37,245 nt of DNA, taken from positions 1-37,245 of the forward strand of contig CAMDJH010000028.1 of NCBI GenBank assembly GCA_945900455.1, in the 5' to 3' direction. Positions 26,146-33,508 of the stretch are shown here, piece by piece (position 1 is the first letter of the stretch; every line of letters starts with the position of its first letter). The translations under genes and the position numbers were made by a program. The stretch comes from Akkermansia muciniphila (GTDB lineage: Bacteria > Verrucomicrobiota > Verrucomicrobiia > Limisphaerales > UBA9464). The notes under the pieces were generated by a model. It did not search any database. It saw only the letters and a program-made list of their open reading frames with translations, and was not told where the DNA came from.

Positions 26146-26254
26146 GCCCCCTTTTCTCGATTTTTGTCGATTGGATCGGTCTTGAGAACGGCTCCGAATC
26201 CGCAACCTCTACTTGCCGGTCCGCATTGCTGTCGGCACGATCCCCACCTCGACT

Positions 26255-28339
26255 ATGGACGGTTTCTTTCGCTTTTTTGTGCCCACTCTTGCCGCTGCAT
26301 TGCTCGCGGGGTTGTCCCGGGCCGATGAGGGTATGTGGCTTTACAACCGTCCCCCGCGGGAACTCCTTCGGCAAAAGTACCAGTTCGAACTAACGGACGC
26401 CTGGCTGGAACACTTGCAGAAATCGTCCGTCCGCTTCAATTCCGGTGGTTCCGGCAGCTTTGTCAGCGAAGAGGGCCTCGTGATCTCCAATCATCACGTC
26501 GGGGCCGATGCGTTGCAAAAGGTCAGCACGGAGGCGAAGAATTACCTTCAGAACGGATTTTACGCGCGGGCACTTTCGGAAGAGATCCCGTGTGTCGATC
26601 TTGAGCTCAACGTCCTGCAAGAGATCGAGGATGTGACGAGTCGGGTGAGCCTCGCGGTGCCGGCGGGTCTTGGACCCGACGCGGCGTTCAAGGCGCGCCG
26701 CCGGGTCATTTCGGAGATTGAAAAGGAATCTCTGGACCGCACAACGCTGCGGTCGGATGTCGTGACGCTTTACCAGGGGGGAGCTTATCATCTCTATCGG
26801 TTTAAGCGTTACACGGACGTCCGGCTGGTCTTTGCCCCGGAGCAGCAGATCGCGTTTTTTGGAGGGGATCCGGACAATTTTGAATTTCCACGCTTTGATC
26901 TCGATATCTGTTTGTTCCGTGTTTACGAGAATGGCCATCCGGTTCGGGTTTCGCATCATCTGGGGTGGTCAAAGAGCGGGGCCGCCGACGGTGAACTAAC
27001 GTTTGTGTCCGGACATCCCGGGCGAACGGACCGTTCACTAACCATGGCTGAGCTGGAGTACCTTCGGGACGTGCAATATCCAGCGACACTCGCGCGGTTA
27101 AAGCGAATGGAGGTATTGCTGGCCGCCTGGAGCGGTCGCAGTGAGGAGAATGCCCGTCGGGCCCAGGATGATTTATTCGGCGTGCAGAATTCGCGAAAGG
27201 CGCGCGATGGCGGGCACGCTGGGCTATATGATCCGATGATCATGGGAGTCAAGTCCCGGGCTGAATCCGCCTTTCGAGAGCGCCTGAAGAGTCATCCGGA
27301 ACATGCAGCAGCCGCGGCCGCGTTCGATCGCATAGCGGCGGCGCAGGAAGTGATCCGGCAGTATCGGTTGCGTTATAATGTGCTGGAGGCGGGGCAGGGG
27401 TTTTCCTCGGAACTGTTCGAAATTGCCCGGACGCTATTGCGGGCTGGTGAGGAACGGCCCAAACCGAATGGCGAACGACTGAAAGAGTTTGGGGAGGCAT
27501 CGCGGCCATCGCTGGAGCTATCTCTATTTTCAGATCAACCGCTATATCCGGACTTCGAAATTCTCCGATTGTCAGATTCACTGACCTGGGTTGCGGAGCA
27601 GTTGGGATTCGGGGATCCTACGGTACAGAAGATTCTCGCGGGCAAGTCGCCCCGGGCGCGGGCGGTGGATCTGGTTCACGGTTCGAAGCTTCAGGACGTC
27701 GCTCTGCGGAAAAAACTTTTTGAAGGAGGGGCGGCAGCAGTGCTGGCCGCGAATGATCCGATGATTGAGCTGGCACACCTGGTTGATGCCGAGGCGCGAG
27801 AATTGCGCAGAACCATTGAAACGCAGGATGAAGTGAAGAAGCAGGCCCACGCGGCTATCAGCCGGGCCCGGTTTGCTTTGGGCGGTACCGATTCCTATCC
27901 GGATGCGACCTTCACGCTCCGGTTGGCCTACGGGATGGTCAAGGGTTACGATGAGAATGGCAAAACGGTTCCGGCACTCACGCGGATGGCGGGATTATAC
28001 CAACGGAGTGCGGAACATAAAAACCGGCCGCCATTCGACTTGCCAACTCGTTGGGTGAAACGCGAATCAGCGCTCGACTTGAACACTCCCTTCAACTTCG
28101 TCGGTACCCACGATATTATCGGAGGCAACTCGGGCAGTCCGGTGGTGAACAAGGCGGGTGAATTCGTGGGAATTATTGTTGACGGCAACCTGCAAAGCCT
28201 GGTCTTGGATTTCGCCTATGAAGAGGTGCAGGCGCGATCCATTTCCGTACACAGCGCCGCCATCCTGGAGGCGCTGGAAAAAGTCTATGACGCCGGCGAA
28301 TTGGCCCGCGAATTGAGTACGGGCCGGCGTCGGCATTGA
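26255..28339 (+). CDS. S46-family serine peptidase (DPP7/DPP11-like)
   Basis: This encodes 694 residues from the ATG at 26255; an earlier ATG at 26213 adds a stretch that does not look like a signal peptide. The signal FFVPTLAAALLAGLSRA is followed by DEGMWLYN, the usual mature start. The chymotrypsin-like catalytic His is in LVISNHHVGADAL (His81) and the Ser in IIGGNSGSPVVN (Ser626). Length fits S46 enzymes, exported dipeptidyl-peptidases that release dipeptides from the N-terminus of oligopeptides for amino-acid uptake. Specificity (hydrophobic versus acidic P1) cannot be settled here. It is likely monocistronic. Confidence 0.9.
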   Translation: MDGFFRFFVPTLAAALLAGLSRADEGMWLYNRPPRELLRQKYQFELTDAWLEHLQKSSVRFNSGGSGSFVSEEGLVISNHHVGADALQKVSTEAKNYLQNGFYARALSEEIPCVDLELNVLQEIEDVTSRVSLAVPAGLGPDAAFKARRRVISEIEKESLDRTTLRSDVVTLYQGGAYHLYRFKRYTDVRLVFAPEQQIAFFGGDPDNFEFPRFDLDICLFRVYENGHPVRVSHHLGWSKSGAADGELTFVSGHPGRTDRSLTMAELEYLRDVQYPATLARLKRMEVLLAAWSGRSEENARRAQDDLFGVQNSRKARDGGHAGLYDPMIMGVKSRAESAFRERLKSHPEHAAAAAAFDRIAAAQEVIRQYRLRYNVLEAGQGFSSELFEIARTLLRAGEERPKPNGERLKEFGEASRPSLELSLFSDQPLYPDFEILRLSDSLTWVAEQLGFGDPTVQKILAGKSPRARAVDLVHGSKLQDVALRKKLFEGGAAAVLAANDPMIELAHLVDAEARELRRTIETQDEVKKQAHAAISRARFALGGTDSYPDATFTLRLAYGMVKGYDENGKTVPALTRMAGLYQRSAEHKNRPPFDLPTRWVKRESALDLNTPFNFVGTHDIIGGNSGSPVVNKAGEFVGIIVDGNLQSLVLDFAYEEVQARSISVHSAAILEALEKVYDAGELARELSTGRRRH

Positions 28340-28533
28340 GGCGCCATGCTAACGCTTCCTAACCGGGGTTCTCGACTCCGATCGGATCAATAACGGGGGG
28401 ACGATTGGCGGCTCGCGTTTAGTTTGATGCCTTTGAGAATGGGCTGAAGTTGGTCGGACTGATGACACTCGTCGTGTTGCTCGTCTCGCCGTGGTATCGC
28501 GGACCGTTCGGGGCCTAACCGGGCGGGCGGCAA

Positions 28534-28665
28534 TGGGGTCAGATCCATATAATTGACATATCGGGAATCGACGATGAACATCCGGCAGCATCTTTTCAAT
28601 TGTCAATAGTATGGATCTGACCCCATTCCCCATTACTGTGGATCTGACCCCATTCCCCATTACTG
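28534..28665. repeat. long inverted repeat plus 27-bp tandem repeat with GGGGTCAGATCCA core
   Basis: Arms at 28534-28558 and 28601-28625 match at 23 of 25 positions around a 42-nt loop. The right arm overlaps an exact tandem pair of 27 bp (28612-28638, 28639-28665), whose minus-strand core is GGGGTCAGATCCA. The whole fills most of the gap between the convergent S46 peptidase and PemK-like toxin genes. The 190 bp left of it (28340-28533) show nothing recognisable. Confidence 0.75.
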
Positions 28666-28679
28666 ACCCCTACACTCCA

Positions 28680-29009
28680 TTAAAGCTTCAGCCAGCGTTT
28701 GAGCGCGGCTTCCACTTCCTCGATGACATGAGCATCGAACTTTCCAGGAGCTTTGCGGACGAATTCGGTGAATTTCACCGGCTGGATGCTCTGGACGTTG
28801 ATGTAGCTTTGTTCCCGCAACCACGGCACGCGAGGCAATGTGACCTCGTAAGCTGTGTCGGCAAATTGTGTGGTGATCAAGACCACACTGGCCAGCGCCA
28901 GCCGGGCATCGGTTTGAGCCGCCAACACGAGCGCATAACGGGGCTTGCCTACCATGCCCAGGTCGATAAACCAAACTTCGCCGGGTTGTGGGACCGTTCT
29001 CATTCTCAT
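28680..29009 (-). CDS. PemK/MazF-like toxin
   Basis: This encodes 109 residues from the ATG at 29009 (a second ATG is at 29003). PQPGEVWFIDLGMVGKPRYA followed by LVLAA matches the N-terminal strands and loop of PemK/MazF-fold endoribonucleases. VLITTQFADTAYEV and SYINVQSIQPVKFTEFVRK fit the central strands; the C-terminal helix is IEEVEAALKRWLKL. Such toxins cut mRNA or similar RNAs. It starts 2 nt after the antitoxin stop. The partner is of the RelB/DinJ type rather than the MazE or ribbon-helix-helix partner usual for this toxin fold. Confidence 0.75.
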   Translation of the reverse strand: MRMRTVPQPGEVWFIDLGMVGKPRYALVLAAQTDARLALASVVLITTQFADTAYEVTLPRVPWLREQSYINVQSIQPVKFTEFVRKAPGKFDAHVIEEVEAALKRWLKL

Positions 29010-29011
29010 TT

Positions 29012-29230
29012 TTAGAACTCATCGGCCAGCGCATTGCGGCGGGCGGCAGGGCTCAAAACGTCCTCTTCCGGGCCGTCGGCTTGGACAGGGAACGGGATGG
29101 CGCGGCGCTTAATGATCTGTTTGTAAAAAAGTTCCAATGCAGCCCGCGGTTTTAGTCCGATCTCTTCGAGGACGGCTTCCGCCTGACGTTTCAGCTCCGG
29201 GTCAATACGACTTTTGGCGATAGCGCTCAT
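29012..29230 (-). CDS. RelB/DinJ-like antitoxin
   Basis: This encodes 72 residues from the ATG at 29230; the ATG six codons up (29248) would overlap a probable operator and is less likely. KSRIDPELKRQAEAVLEEIG followed by LKPRAALELFYKQIIKRRAI is the RelB/DinJ ribbon-helix-helix pattern, which binds DNA and is normally paired with a RelE/YafQ toxin. The acidic C-terminal part (GPEEDVLSPAARRNALADEF) would neutralise the toxin. It is the first gene of the pair, as expected for autoregulated modules. Confidence 0.75.
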   Translation of the reverse strand: MSAIAKSRIDPELKRQAEAVLEEIGLKPRAALELFYKQIIKRRAIPFPVQADGPEEDVLSPAARRNALADEF

Positions 29231-29235
29231 GGACC

Positions 29236-29256
29236 CATTGTGGCCCAATTGTGGCC
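29236..29256 (-). promoter_or_regulatory. paired GGCCACAAT direct repeats, operator candidate
   Basis: Two exact 9-bp copies of GGCCACAAT (minus strand; 29248-29256 and 29237-29245) are spaced 11 bp apart, one helical turn, and end 6 nt before the antitoxin ATG. This fits binding of antitoxin dimers side by side for autoregulation. Confidence 0.5.
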
Positions 29257-29322
29257 GCTGTCAACAGCCTGACGGCACCCCTGATCCGCGTCTAATTTCT
29301 CTAAGCTCCGAAAAAAGTGAGT

Positions 29323-29355
29323 GAAGGGGTCATGAAGGGGTCATGAAGGGGTCAG
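29323..29355 (+). repeat. three 11-bp GAAGGGGTCA(T/G) tandem units
   Basis: Units at 29323-29333, 29334-29344 and 29345-29355 are identical except for the last base. They share the GGGGTCA core of the two palindromic elements upstream. They lie downstream of the hisH stop and upstream of the toxin-antitoxin operon. A short CCCCTGATCCGCG word at about 29279 also matches the end of the MITE-like repeat. Confidence 0.6.
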
Positions 29356-29366
29356 AACGAGTTAGC

Positions 29367-30062
29367 TCATCGCAGCCCTGTCGAATCGTGGTCGGCGAAA
29401 GGCGTGCTCGTTTCCGATTTAAGATTGGCGCGCGCTTCTCGGCCGCGGGCGGAGAATTCGACGAAATTCCGCAGCAGGCGCAGTCCATTTTCCTGGCTTT
29501 TTTCCGGGTGAAATTGCGTGGCGAATACGTTGCCCCGCCAGATGGAGGATGCGAAATCGTCTCCATAGTCGGTCCGAGTGGCCACAATCGACTCATCGGT
29601 GGGGGCGGGATAGAAGCTGTGGACGAAATAGAAATAGGCGCCGTCTGGGATCCCTTGATAGAGTGGACAGTCCTGCCGCAAGATCCGGACTTGATTCCAG
29701 CCAATCTGGGGAATTTTCAAACCCGGACGCCTGTCAAAACGAACCACTCGCCCGCCGAAGACCGAGAGACCCGCGGCGCAAGAATTGAATTCGTCGCTCC
29801 GTTCGAACAACGCCTGGTACCCGACACAAATTCCCAGGAAAGGCCGATCCGCCAGGATCCACGCGCGGGCGGCCACGAGCAATTCCTGGCGTTGGAGGGC
29901 CGAGACGCAATCGTCGAAGGCCCCGACCCCGGGTAACACGACAGCGTGGGCATTTTGCATGGCAGCCGGGGTGCGGACGCGCTCCACATCGGCCCCGACC
30001 TTGCGCAGGGCTTTTTCAACGCTGCGAATGTTGCCGGAATCGTAGTCGAGGAGGGCGATCAT
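29367..30062 (-). CDS. hisH: imidazole glycerol phosphate synthase, glutaminase subunit HisH
   Basis: This encodes 231 residues from the ATG at 30062, which overlaps the rlmN stop by 4 nt. The N-terminal IALLDYDSGNIRSVEKAL and LPGVGAFDDC are HisH hallmarks. The class I amidotransferase triad is complete: Cys79 in FLGICVGYQALF, and His185 and Glu187 in ATQFHPEKSQ. HisH releases ammonia from glutamine for HisF in histidine biosynthesis. It has about 25 extra residues at the C-terminus compared with typical HisH. hisF, hisA and other his genes are not adjacent; it lies in an operon with rlmN. Confidence 0.93.
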   Translation of the reverse strand: MIALLDYDSGNIRSVEKALRKVGADVERVRTPAAMQNAHAVVLPGVGAFDDCVSALQRQELLVAARAWILADRPFLGICVGYQALFERSDEFNSCAAGLSVFGGRVVRFDRRPGLKIPQIGWNQVRILRQDCPLYQGIPDGAYFYFVHSFYPAPTDESIVATRTDYGDDFASSIWRGNVFATQFHPEKSQENGLRLLRNFVEFSARGREARANLKSETSTPFADHDSTGLR

Positions 30063-31261
30063 GGAGGAGTGTCGAGTCTCACGCCGGGAGCATGCGCCAG
30101 TTGCCGTTCCGTTTTCAATCGCAACTGGCCGCAGGCTGCGTCGATATCGTGCCCTTTCTCCCGGCGCAGCGTGGCGCCGATCTCTTCGTTGAGCATCGCC
30201 TGCAGAAAGCGTTCGCAAACCTCCTCCGTAGGTCGGCTCCATGGAAGGCCCTCGACGGTGTTGTAGGGGATTAGGTTTACCTTGGCATGCAGACGTCGGG
30301 CGAGCCGGGCCAGCGGACCTGTTTGGTCGAGGGAATCATTGATCCCGGCAATCAGGATGTATTCGAGCGTCATCATCTTGCCCTTACGCGCCACATGGTA
30401 TTCGCAAGCGGATGTCAATTCCGTCAACGGATACTTGCGATTGATGGGCATGATCTTCGATCGGACGATATCCGTTGCTCCATGCAGGGAGATTGCGAGC
30501 CGGAATTGGAGTGGTTCCTCGGCCAGTTGGCGGATCTTCGGGGCGAGCCCACTGGTGGAAATCGTGATCTTCCGGGCACCGATGCCGCCGCCCCACGAAG
30601 CATTCAGAATACGAAGAGCGGTCAGCAGATGATCATAATTTGCGAGGGGCTCGCCCATCCCCATGATGACCAGATTGTTGATGAGACGCGGCCTGCTGGT
30701 GGCGGCAGTGGGCTTGCGGTGGGATGGTGTCCCCGTGAGCGATGGATCCGACAGGGTCGCCGGGCTGACCGGGGCAGACGGCGCCGAATGCCATCTTTCC
30801 ACCGCGAGGACTTGGCCAATGATCTCGTCGGGAGTCAGATTCCGTTTGTAGCCTTCCAGTCCGCTGGCACAGAACTGGCAGCCGTAGGCGCAGCCCACTT
30901 GGGTCGAGACGCAGAGAGTGTGGCGGTCACTGACCTCACCATACAGGGCGGGGCTGGCGGGGATCAGGACGCTTTCGATCAATTGCCCGTCAAACAGTCG
31001 CCAAAGAAATTTCTGCGTGGTGTCGTGGGATCCTTGTTTCCGAACCAACTCGGGGAGGGCGAGGGTGAATGTGGCGGCGAGTTTCTCGCGCAATGGCCGG
31101 GAAAGATTGGTCATCTGCTCCCAGGAAGTTGCGCGTGTCGTATACAGCCAGTGCAGCAATTGATCCACTCGGTAGGCGGGCTGCTGCCATTCGGAAAACA
31201 GGGCAACCAGTTGCTCACGAGTCTGTGAGCGGACATCGGGCGGGCGGGCGGAAGCGGTCAT
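30059..31261 (-). CDS. rlmN: 23S rRNA/tRNA adenine-C2 methyltransferase RlmN
   Basis: This encodes 400 residues from the ATG at 31261. The radical-SAM cluster motif is CAYGCQFC (Cys124, Cys128, Cys131) after CVSTQVG. MGMGEPLANY and the TISTSGLAPKI stretch are conserved, and the mechanistic C-terminal Cys is Cys377 in DIDAACGQLR. RlmN methylates A2503 of 23S rRNA and A37 of some tRNAs; the GMGEPLANYD motif favours RlmN over Cfr. A Ser/Pro/Thr-rich insert of about 30 residues (159-190) stands between the radical-SAM core strands, absent in E. coli RlmN. It is coupled to hisH and follows rex after 39 bp. Confidence 0.92.
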   Translation of the reverse strand: MTASARPPDVRSQTREQLVALFSEWQQPAYRVDQLLHWLYTTRATSWEQMTNLSRPLREKLAATFTLALPELVRKQGSHDTTQKFLWRLFDGQLIESVLIPASPALYGEVSDRHTLCVSTQVGCAYGCQFCASGLEGYKRNLTPDEIIGQVLAVERWHSAPSAPVSPATLSDPSLTGTPSHRKPTAATSRPRLINNLVIMGMGEPLANYDHLLTALRILNASWGGGIGARKITISTSGLAPKIRQLAEEPLQFRLAISLHGATDIVRSKIMPINRKYPLTELTSACEYHVARKGKMMTLEYILIAGINDSLDQTGPLARLARRLHAKVNLIPYNTVEGLPWSRPTEEVCERFLQAMLNEEIGATLRREKGHDIDAACGQLRLKTERQLAHAPGVRLDTPP

Positions 31262-31300
31262 GGGGAGCGAAGTTCTCGGAAACGGCAGGCGGCTGGCACA

Positions 31301-31933
31301 TCAATCCTGGATAAAGTAACTCAGGTTCTCCAGTTCGATCGCAAGGTTGACATTATTGACCGTCACATTTTCCGGAACGTGGGCCACGATGGGGGCAAAA
31401 TTGAGAATGCCGGTAATGCCTTCATGAACCAATTGGTTGATGACTTCCTGCGCGGCGCTGGCCGGCACGGCGAGGATCGCCATGCGAACATGGTGTGCGC
31501 GGATCACTTCGCCCAGGCGGTGCATGGCGAGGATTGGGGTGTTGCCTGACCGGTCGCGGTGCCGTTGCGGTTCCTCATCGAACGCACCTACCAGTTCGAA
31601 TCCCTCCTGCTCAAAGCCCCGGTATTGCAACAGGGCGGTTCCAAGATTGCCGACTCCCACCAGAACCACCGGCTGCAGGCGGTTGGTGCCGAGCAGGTCC
31701 GAAATCATCTTTGCCAGCTGTTCGACATCGTAGCCGAGCCCGCGAGTGCCGAATTGACCGAAGTAGGTGAGATCCTTCCGCAACTGGGTTGGTTTCACAC
31801 CCGCGGCTCGGGCGAGCGCTTCGCTACTCACCGTTTGCAATTCATTCTGTCGGAGCCGTTGCAGGCAGCGCAGATAAATGCTCAACCGGTAGATCGTCTT
31901 GCGGGGAATTTCGAGCCGGAGGGATTTCTTCAA
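31301..31933 (-). CDS. rex: redox-sensing transcriptional repressor Rex
   Basis: This encodes 210 residues from the ATG at 31933. The N-terminal winged helix (about 8-80) has TIYRLSIYLRCLQRL, the recognition helix region VKPTQLRKDLTYFGQFGTRG and the linker GLGYDVEQL. The Rossmann domain starts with LVGVGNLGTALL (92-103), the NAD(H) loop, and ends with the domain-swapped helix LENLSYFIQD. Rex represses fermentation and respiration genes when NADH is low. Target sites were not seen upstream of the genes in this window. The order rex-rlmN-hisH suggests a shared transcript. Confidence 0.94.
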   Translation of the reverse strand: MKKSLRLEIPRKTIYRLSIYLRCLQRLRQNELQTVSSEALARAAGVKPTQLRKDLTYFGQFGTRGLGYDVEQLAKMISDLLGTNRLQPVVLVGVGNLGTALLQYRGFEQEGFELVGAFDEEPQRHRDRSGNTPILAMHRLGEVIRAHHVRMAILAVPASAAQEVINQLVHEGITGILNFAPIVAHVPENVTVNNVNLAIELENLSYFIQD

Positions 31934-31991
31934 GATAGCGGGAGTGAAGGTAGATCGGAGGGCGGGGGACGGGGCGTCGAGAATCGGGGAC

Positions 31992-32345
31992 CTATTGCTT
32001 CACCGCCCGGATTTCTCCGGTTTGCGGGTTATAAGACCAAGCGACGCCCGGGGGTGCGGCTGGCGTGGTCACGAGAAATCCCTGGCTCACGAGTTCGTTG
32101 AGATCCTTTGGATACCGGTCTTCCATGGCATGAAACTGTTGGATCGCCGACTGAATCTCGACGAACCCCACCGTTTTAATGGCGGTCCACTTGCCGCGTG
32201 CCTGGGCACCGAGGTAGTCAACCGGGGCGAGGAGCGGGTTCCCCGAGTTAGCGAGAGGGTCCTCCGGTGGCTTTGCCGACGGCTTTTTCCCGCATCCTCC
32301 GCCGAGGGCGACGGCCATGAGAACGATGAAGGTCCAACGATTCAC
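31992..32345 (-). CDS. small lipoprotein of unknown function
   Basis: This encodes 117 residues from the ATG at 32345. A lipoprotein signal MNRWTFIVLMAVALGGGC puts the lipidated Cys at 18. The rest has a helix (VEIQSAIQQFHAMEDRYPKD) and a short sheet-like end (GVAWSYNPQTGEIRAVK). This resembles the C-terminal globular part of type II secretion major pseudopilins (AIQQFHAMEDRYPKDLNEL), without the prepilin signal. It should be membrane-anchored by lipid. It lies 58 bp upstream of rex and 47 bp from the divergent pyrD start. Confidence 0.6.
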   Translation of the reverse strand: MNRWTFIVLMAVALGGGCGKKPSAKPPEDPLANSGNPLLAPVDYLGAQARGKWTAIKTVGFVEIQSAIQQFHAMEDRYPKDLNELVSQGFLVTTPAAPPGVAWSYNPQTGEIRAVKQ

Positions 32346-32392
32346 GGGTGGAAGCTAGCGTGTGGGAACGAGGTTTGCCAGAGTGAGCCGAC

Positions 32393-33502
32393 ATGAGTTG
32401 GTTGTATCGCCGGGTGATCCGGCCCGTTCTCTTTTCGCAGGATTCCGAGGTGATCCACGATCGCACTCTGCAGATGCTGGCATGGGTTGGGCGACGTCCT
32501 CCGCTGGTGCGCCTTGTGCCTGCCGTGTATGGAGCCCCGGAATTAGCCGTGAAGTGCTTGGGTCTGACCTTTCCCAACCCAGTGGGCCTGGCCGCGGGCA
32601 TGGACAAACGGGCTGTCGCCCTGCCGATGTGGGAGGCCTTTGGCTATGGATTCTGCGAAATTGGGGGTGTCACCTGGCATGCCCAGCCGGGAAATCCCAA
32701 ACCCCGCATGTTCCGCGTCGTGCCGGACGGTGCACTCGTGAATCGGATGGGATTCAACAACGGCGGTGCCCTTGCACTTGCGTCGCAATTGGATGCGTGG
32801 CGTGATGCGAATCTCTGGCCCTCCCACCCGGTCGGAATCAACTTGGGGAAATCCAAGATCACCCCCAACGAATGTGCGGCCGAGGACTACGCAAGGTCTT
32901 TCCAGACGCTCCGCGCCAAGGCCGATTTTTTTGTGGTGAACGTGAGTTCGCCCAATACGCCAAACCTCCGCGACTTGCAGGGGCCGACCGCTCTCGATGA
33001 AATCCTGACCAAGCTCAAGCGGTTGAATCGCGAGATGGCCGGAATAGCGAAACCGCTGCTGGTGAAAATTGCCCCGGATCTCACCCCCGATGCCCTTGAT
33101 CTGATTGCTGACGTTGCGATCGCCCATCAGCTCGATGGCCTGGTGGCAACCAATACCACCGTGACCCGCCCCCCCATCACCCATGTCCGCTCTGCTCTGG
33201 CCTATGCCGAATCCGGTGGCCTCAGCGGTCGGCCGGTCCGCGCCCGGAGTACGGAGGTCATCCGCCACCTCTATCGGCGCACCGCGGGACGGATTCCCAT
33301 TATCGGCGTGGGCGGAATTTTCTCGGCCGACGACGCCTGGGAAAAAATCACCGCGGGCGCAACGCTCGTTCAAGTTTATACGGGAATGGTGTACGAGGGT
33401 CCGGCCATTGCGGGCGATATCGTCCGCGGACTCGTCCGCAAGCTCGGGAACCGTTCGTGGAGCGATGTCGTGGGTTCGGCCGCGGAACGATCCGACGGAT
33501 GA
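32393..33502 (+). CDS. pyrD: quinone-dependent dihydroorotate dehydrogenase (class 2)
   Basis: This encodes 369 residues from the ATG at 32393. An N-terminal helix pair (SWLYRRVIRPVLF, EVIHDRTLQMLAWVG) anchors class 2 enzymes to the inner membrane and reaches quinone. FPNPVGLAAGMDK, NRMGFNNGG and NVSSPNTPNLRDLQ (catalytic Ser186) follow, then GLSGRPVRARSTEVI and IIGVGGIFSADDAWEKI, which hold FMN. It converts dihydroorotate to orotate in pyrimidine synthesis. It is convergent with ilvD, only 6 bp apart, and divergent from the small lipoprotein gene. Confidence 0.95.
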   Translation: MSWLYRRVIRPVLFSQDSEVIHDRTLQMLAWVGRRPPLVRLVPAVYGAPELAVKCLGLTFPNPVGLAAGMDKRAVALPMWEAFGYGFCEIGGVTWHAQPGNPKPRMFRVVPDGALVNRMGFNNGGALALASQLDAWRDANLWPSHPVGINLGKSKITPNECAAEDYARSFQTLRAKADFFVVNVSSPNTPNLRDLQGPTALDEILTKLKRLNREMAGIAKPLLVKIAPDLTPDALDLIADVAIAHQLDGLVATNTTVTRPPITHVRSALAYAESGGLSGRPVRARSTEVIRHLYRRTAGRIPIIGVGGIFSADDAWEKITAGATLVQVYTGMVYEGPAIAGDIVRGLVRKLGNRSWSDVVGSAAERSDG

Positions 33503-33508
33503 GACGCT

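Noticed and set aside
30287-31228. 313-codon plus-strand open frame opposite rlmN
   Set aside because: It is antisense to the radical-SAM gene with complete cysteine motifs and has no independent evidence.
30059-31261. Cfr-type resistance methyltransferase
   Set aside because: The motifs and chromosomal operon with rex and hisH fit housekeeping RlmN. Nothing points to the Cfr branch.
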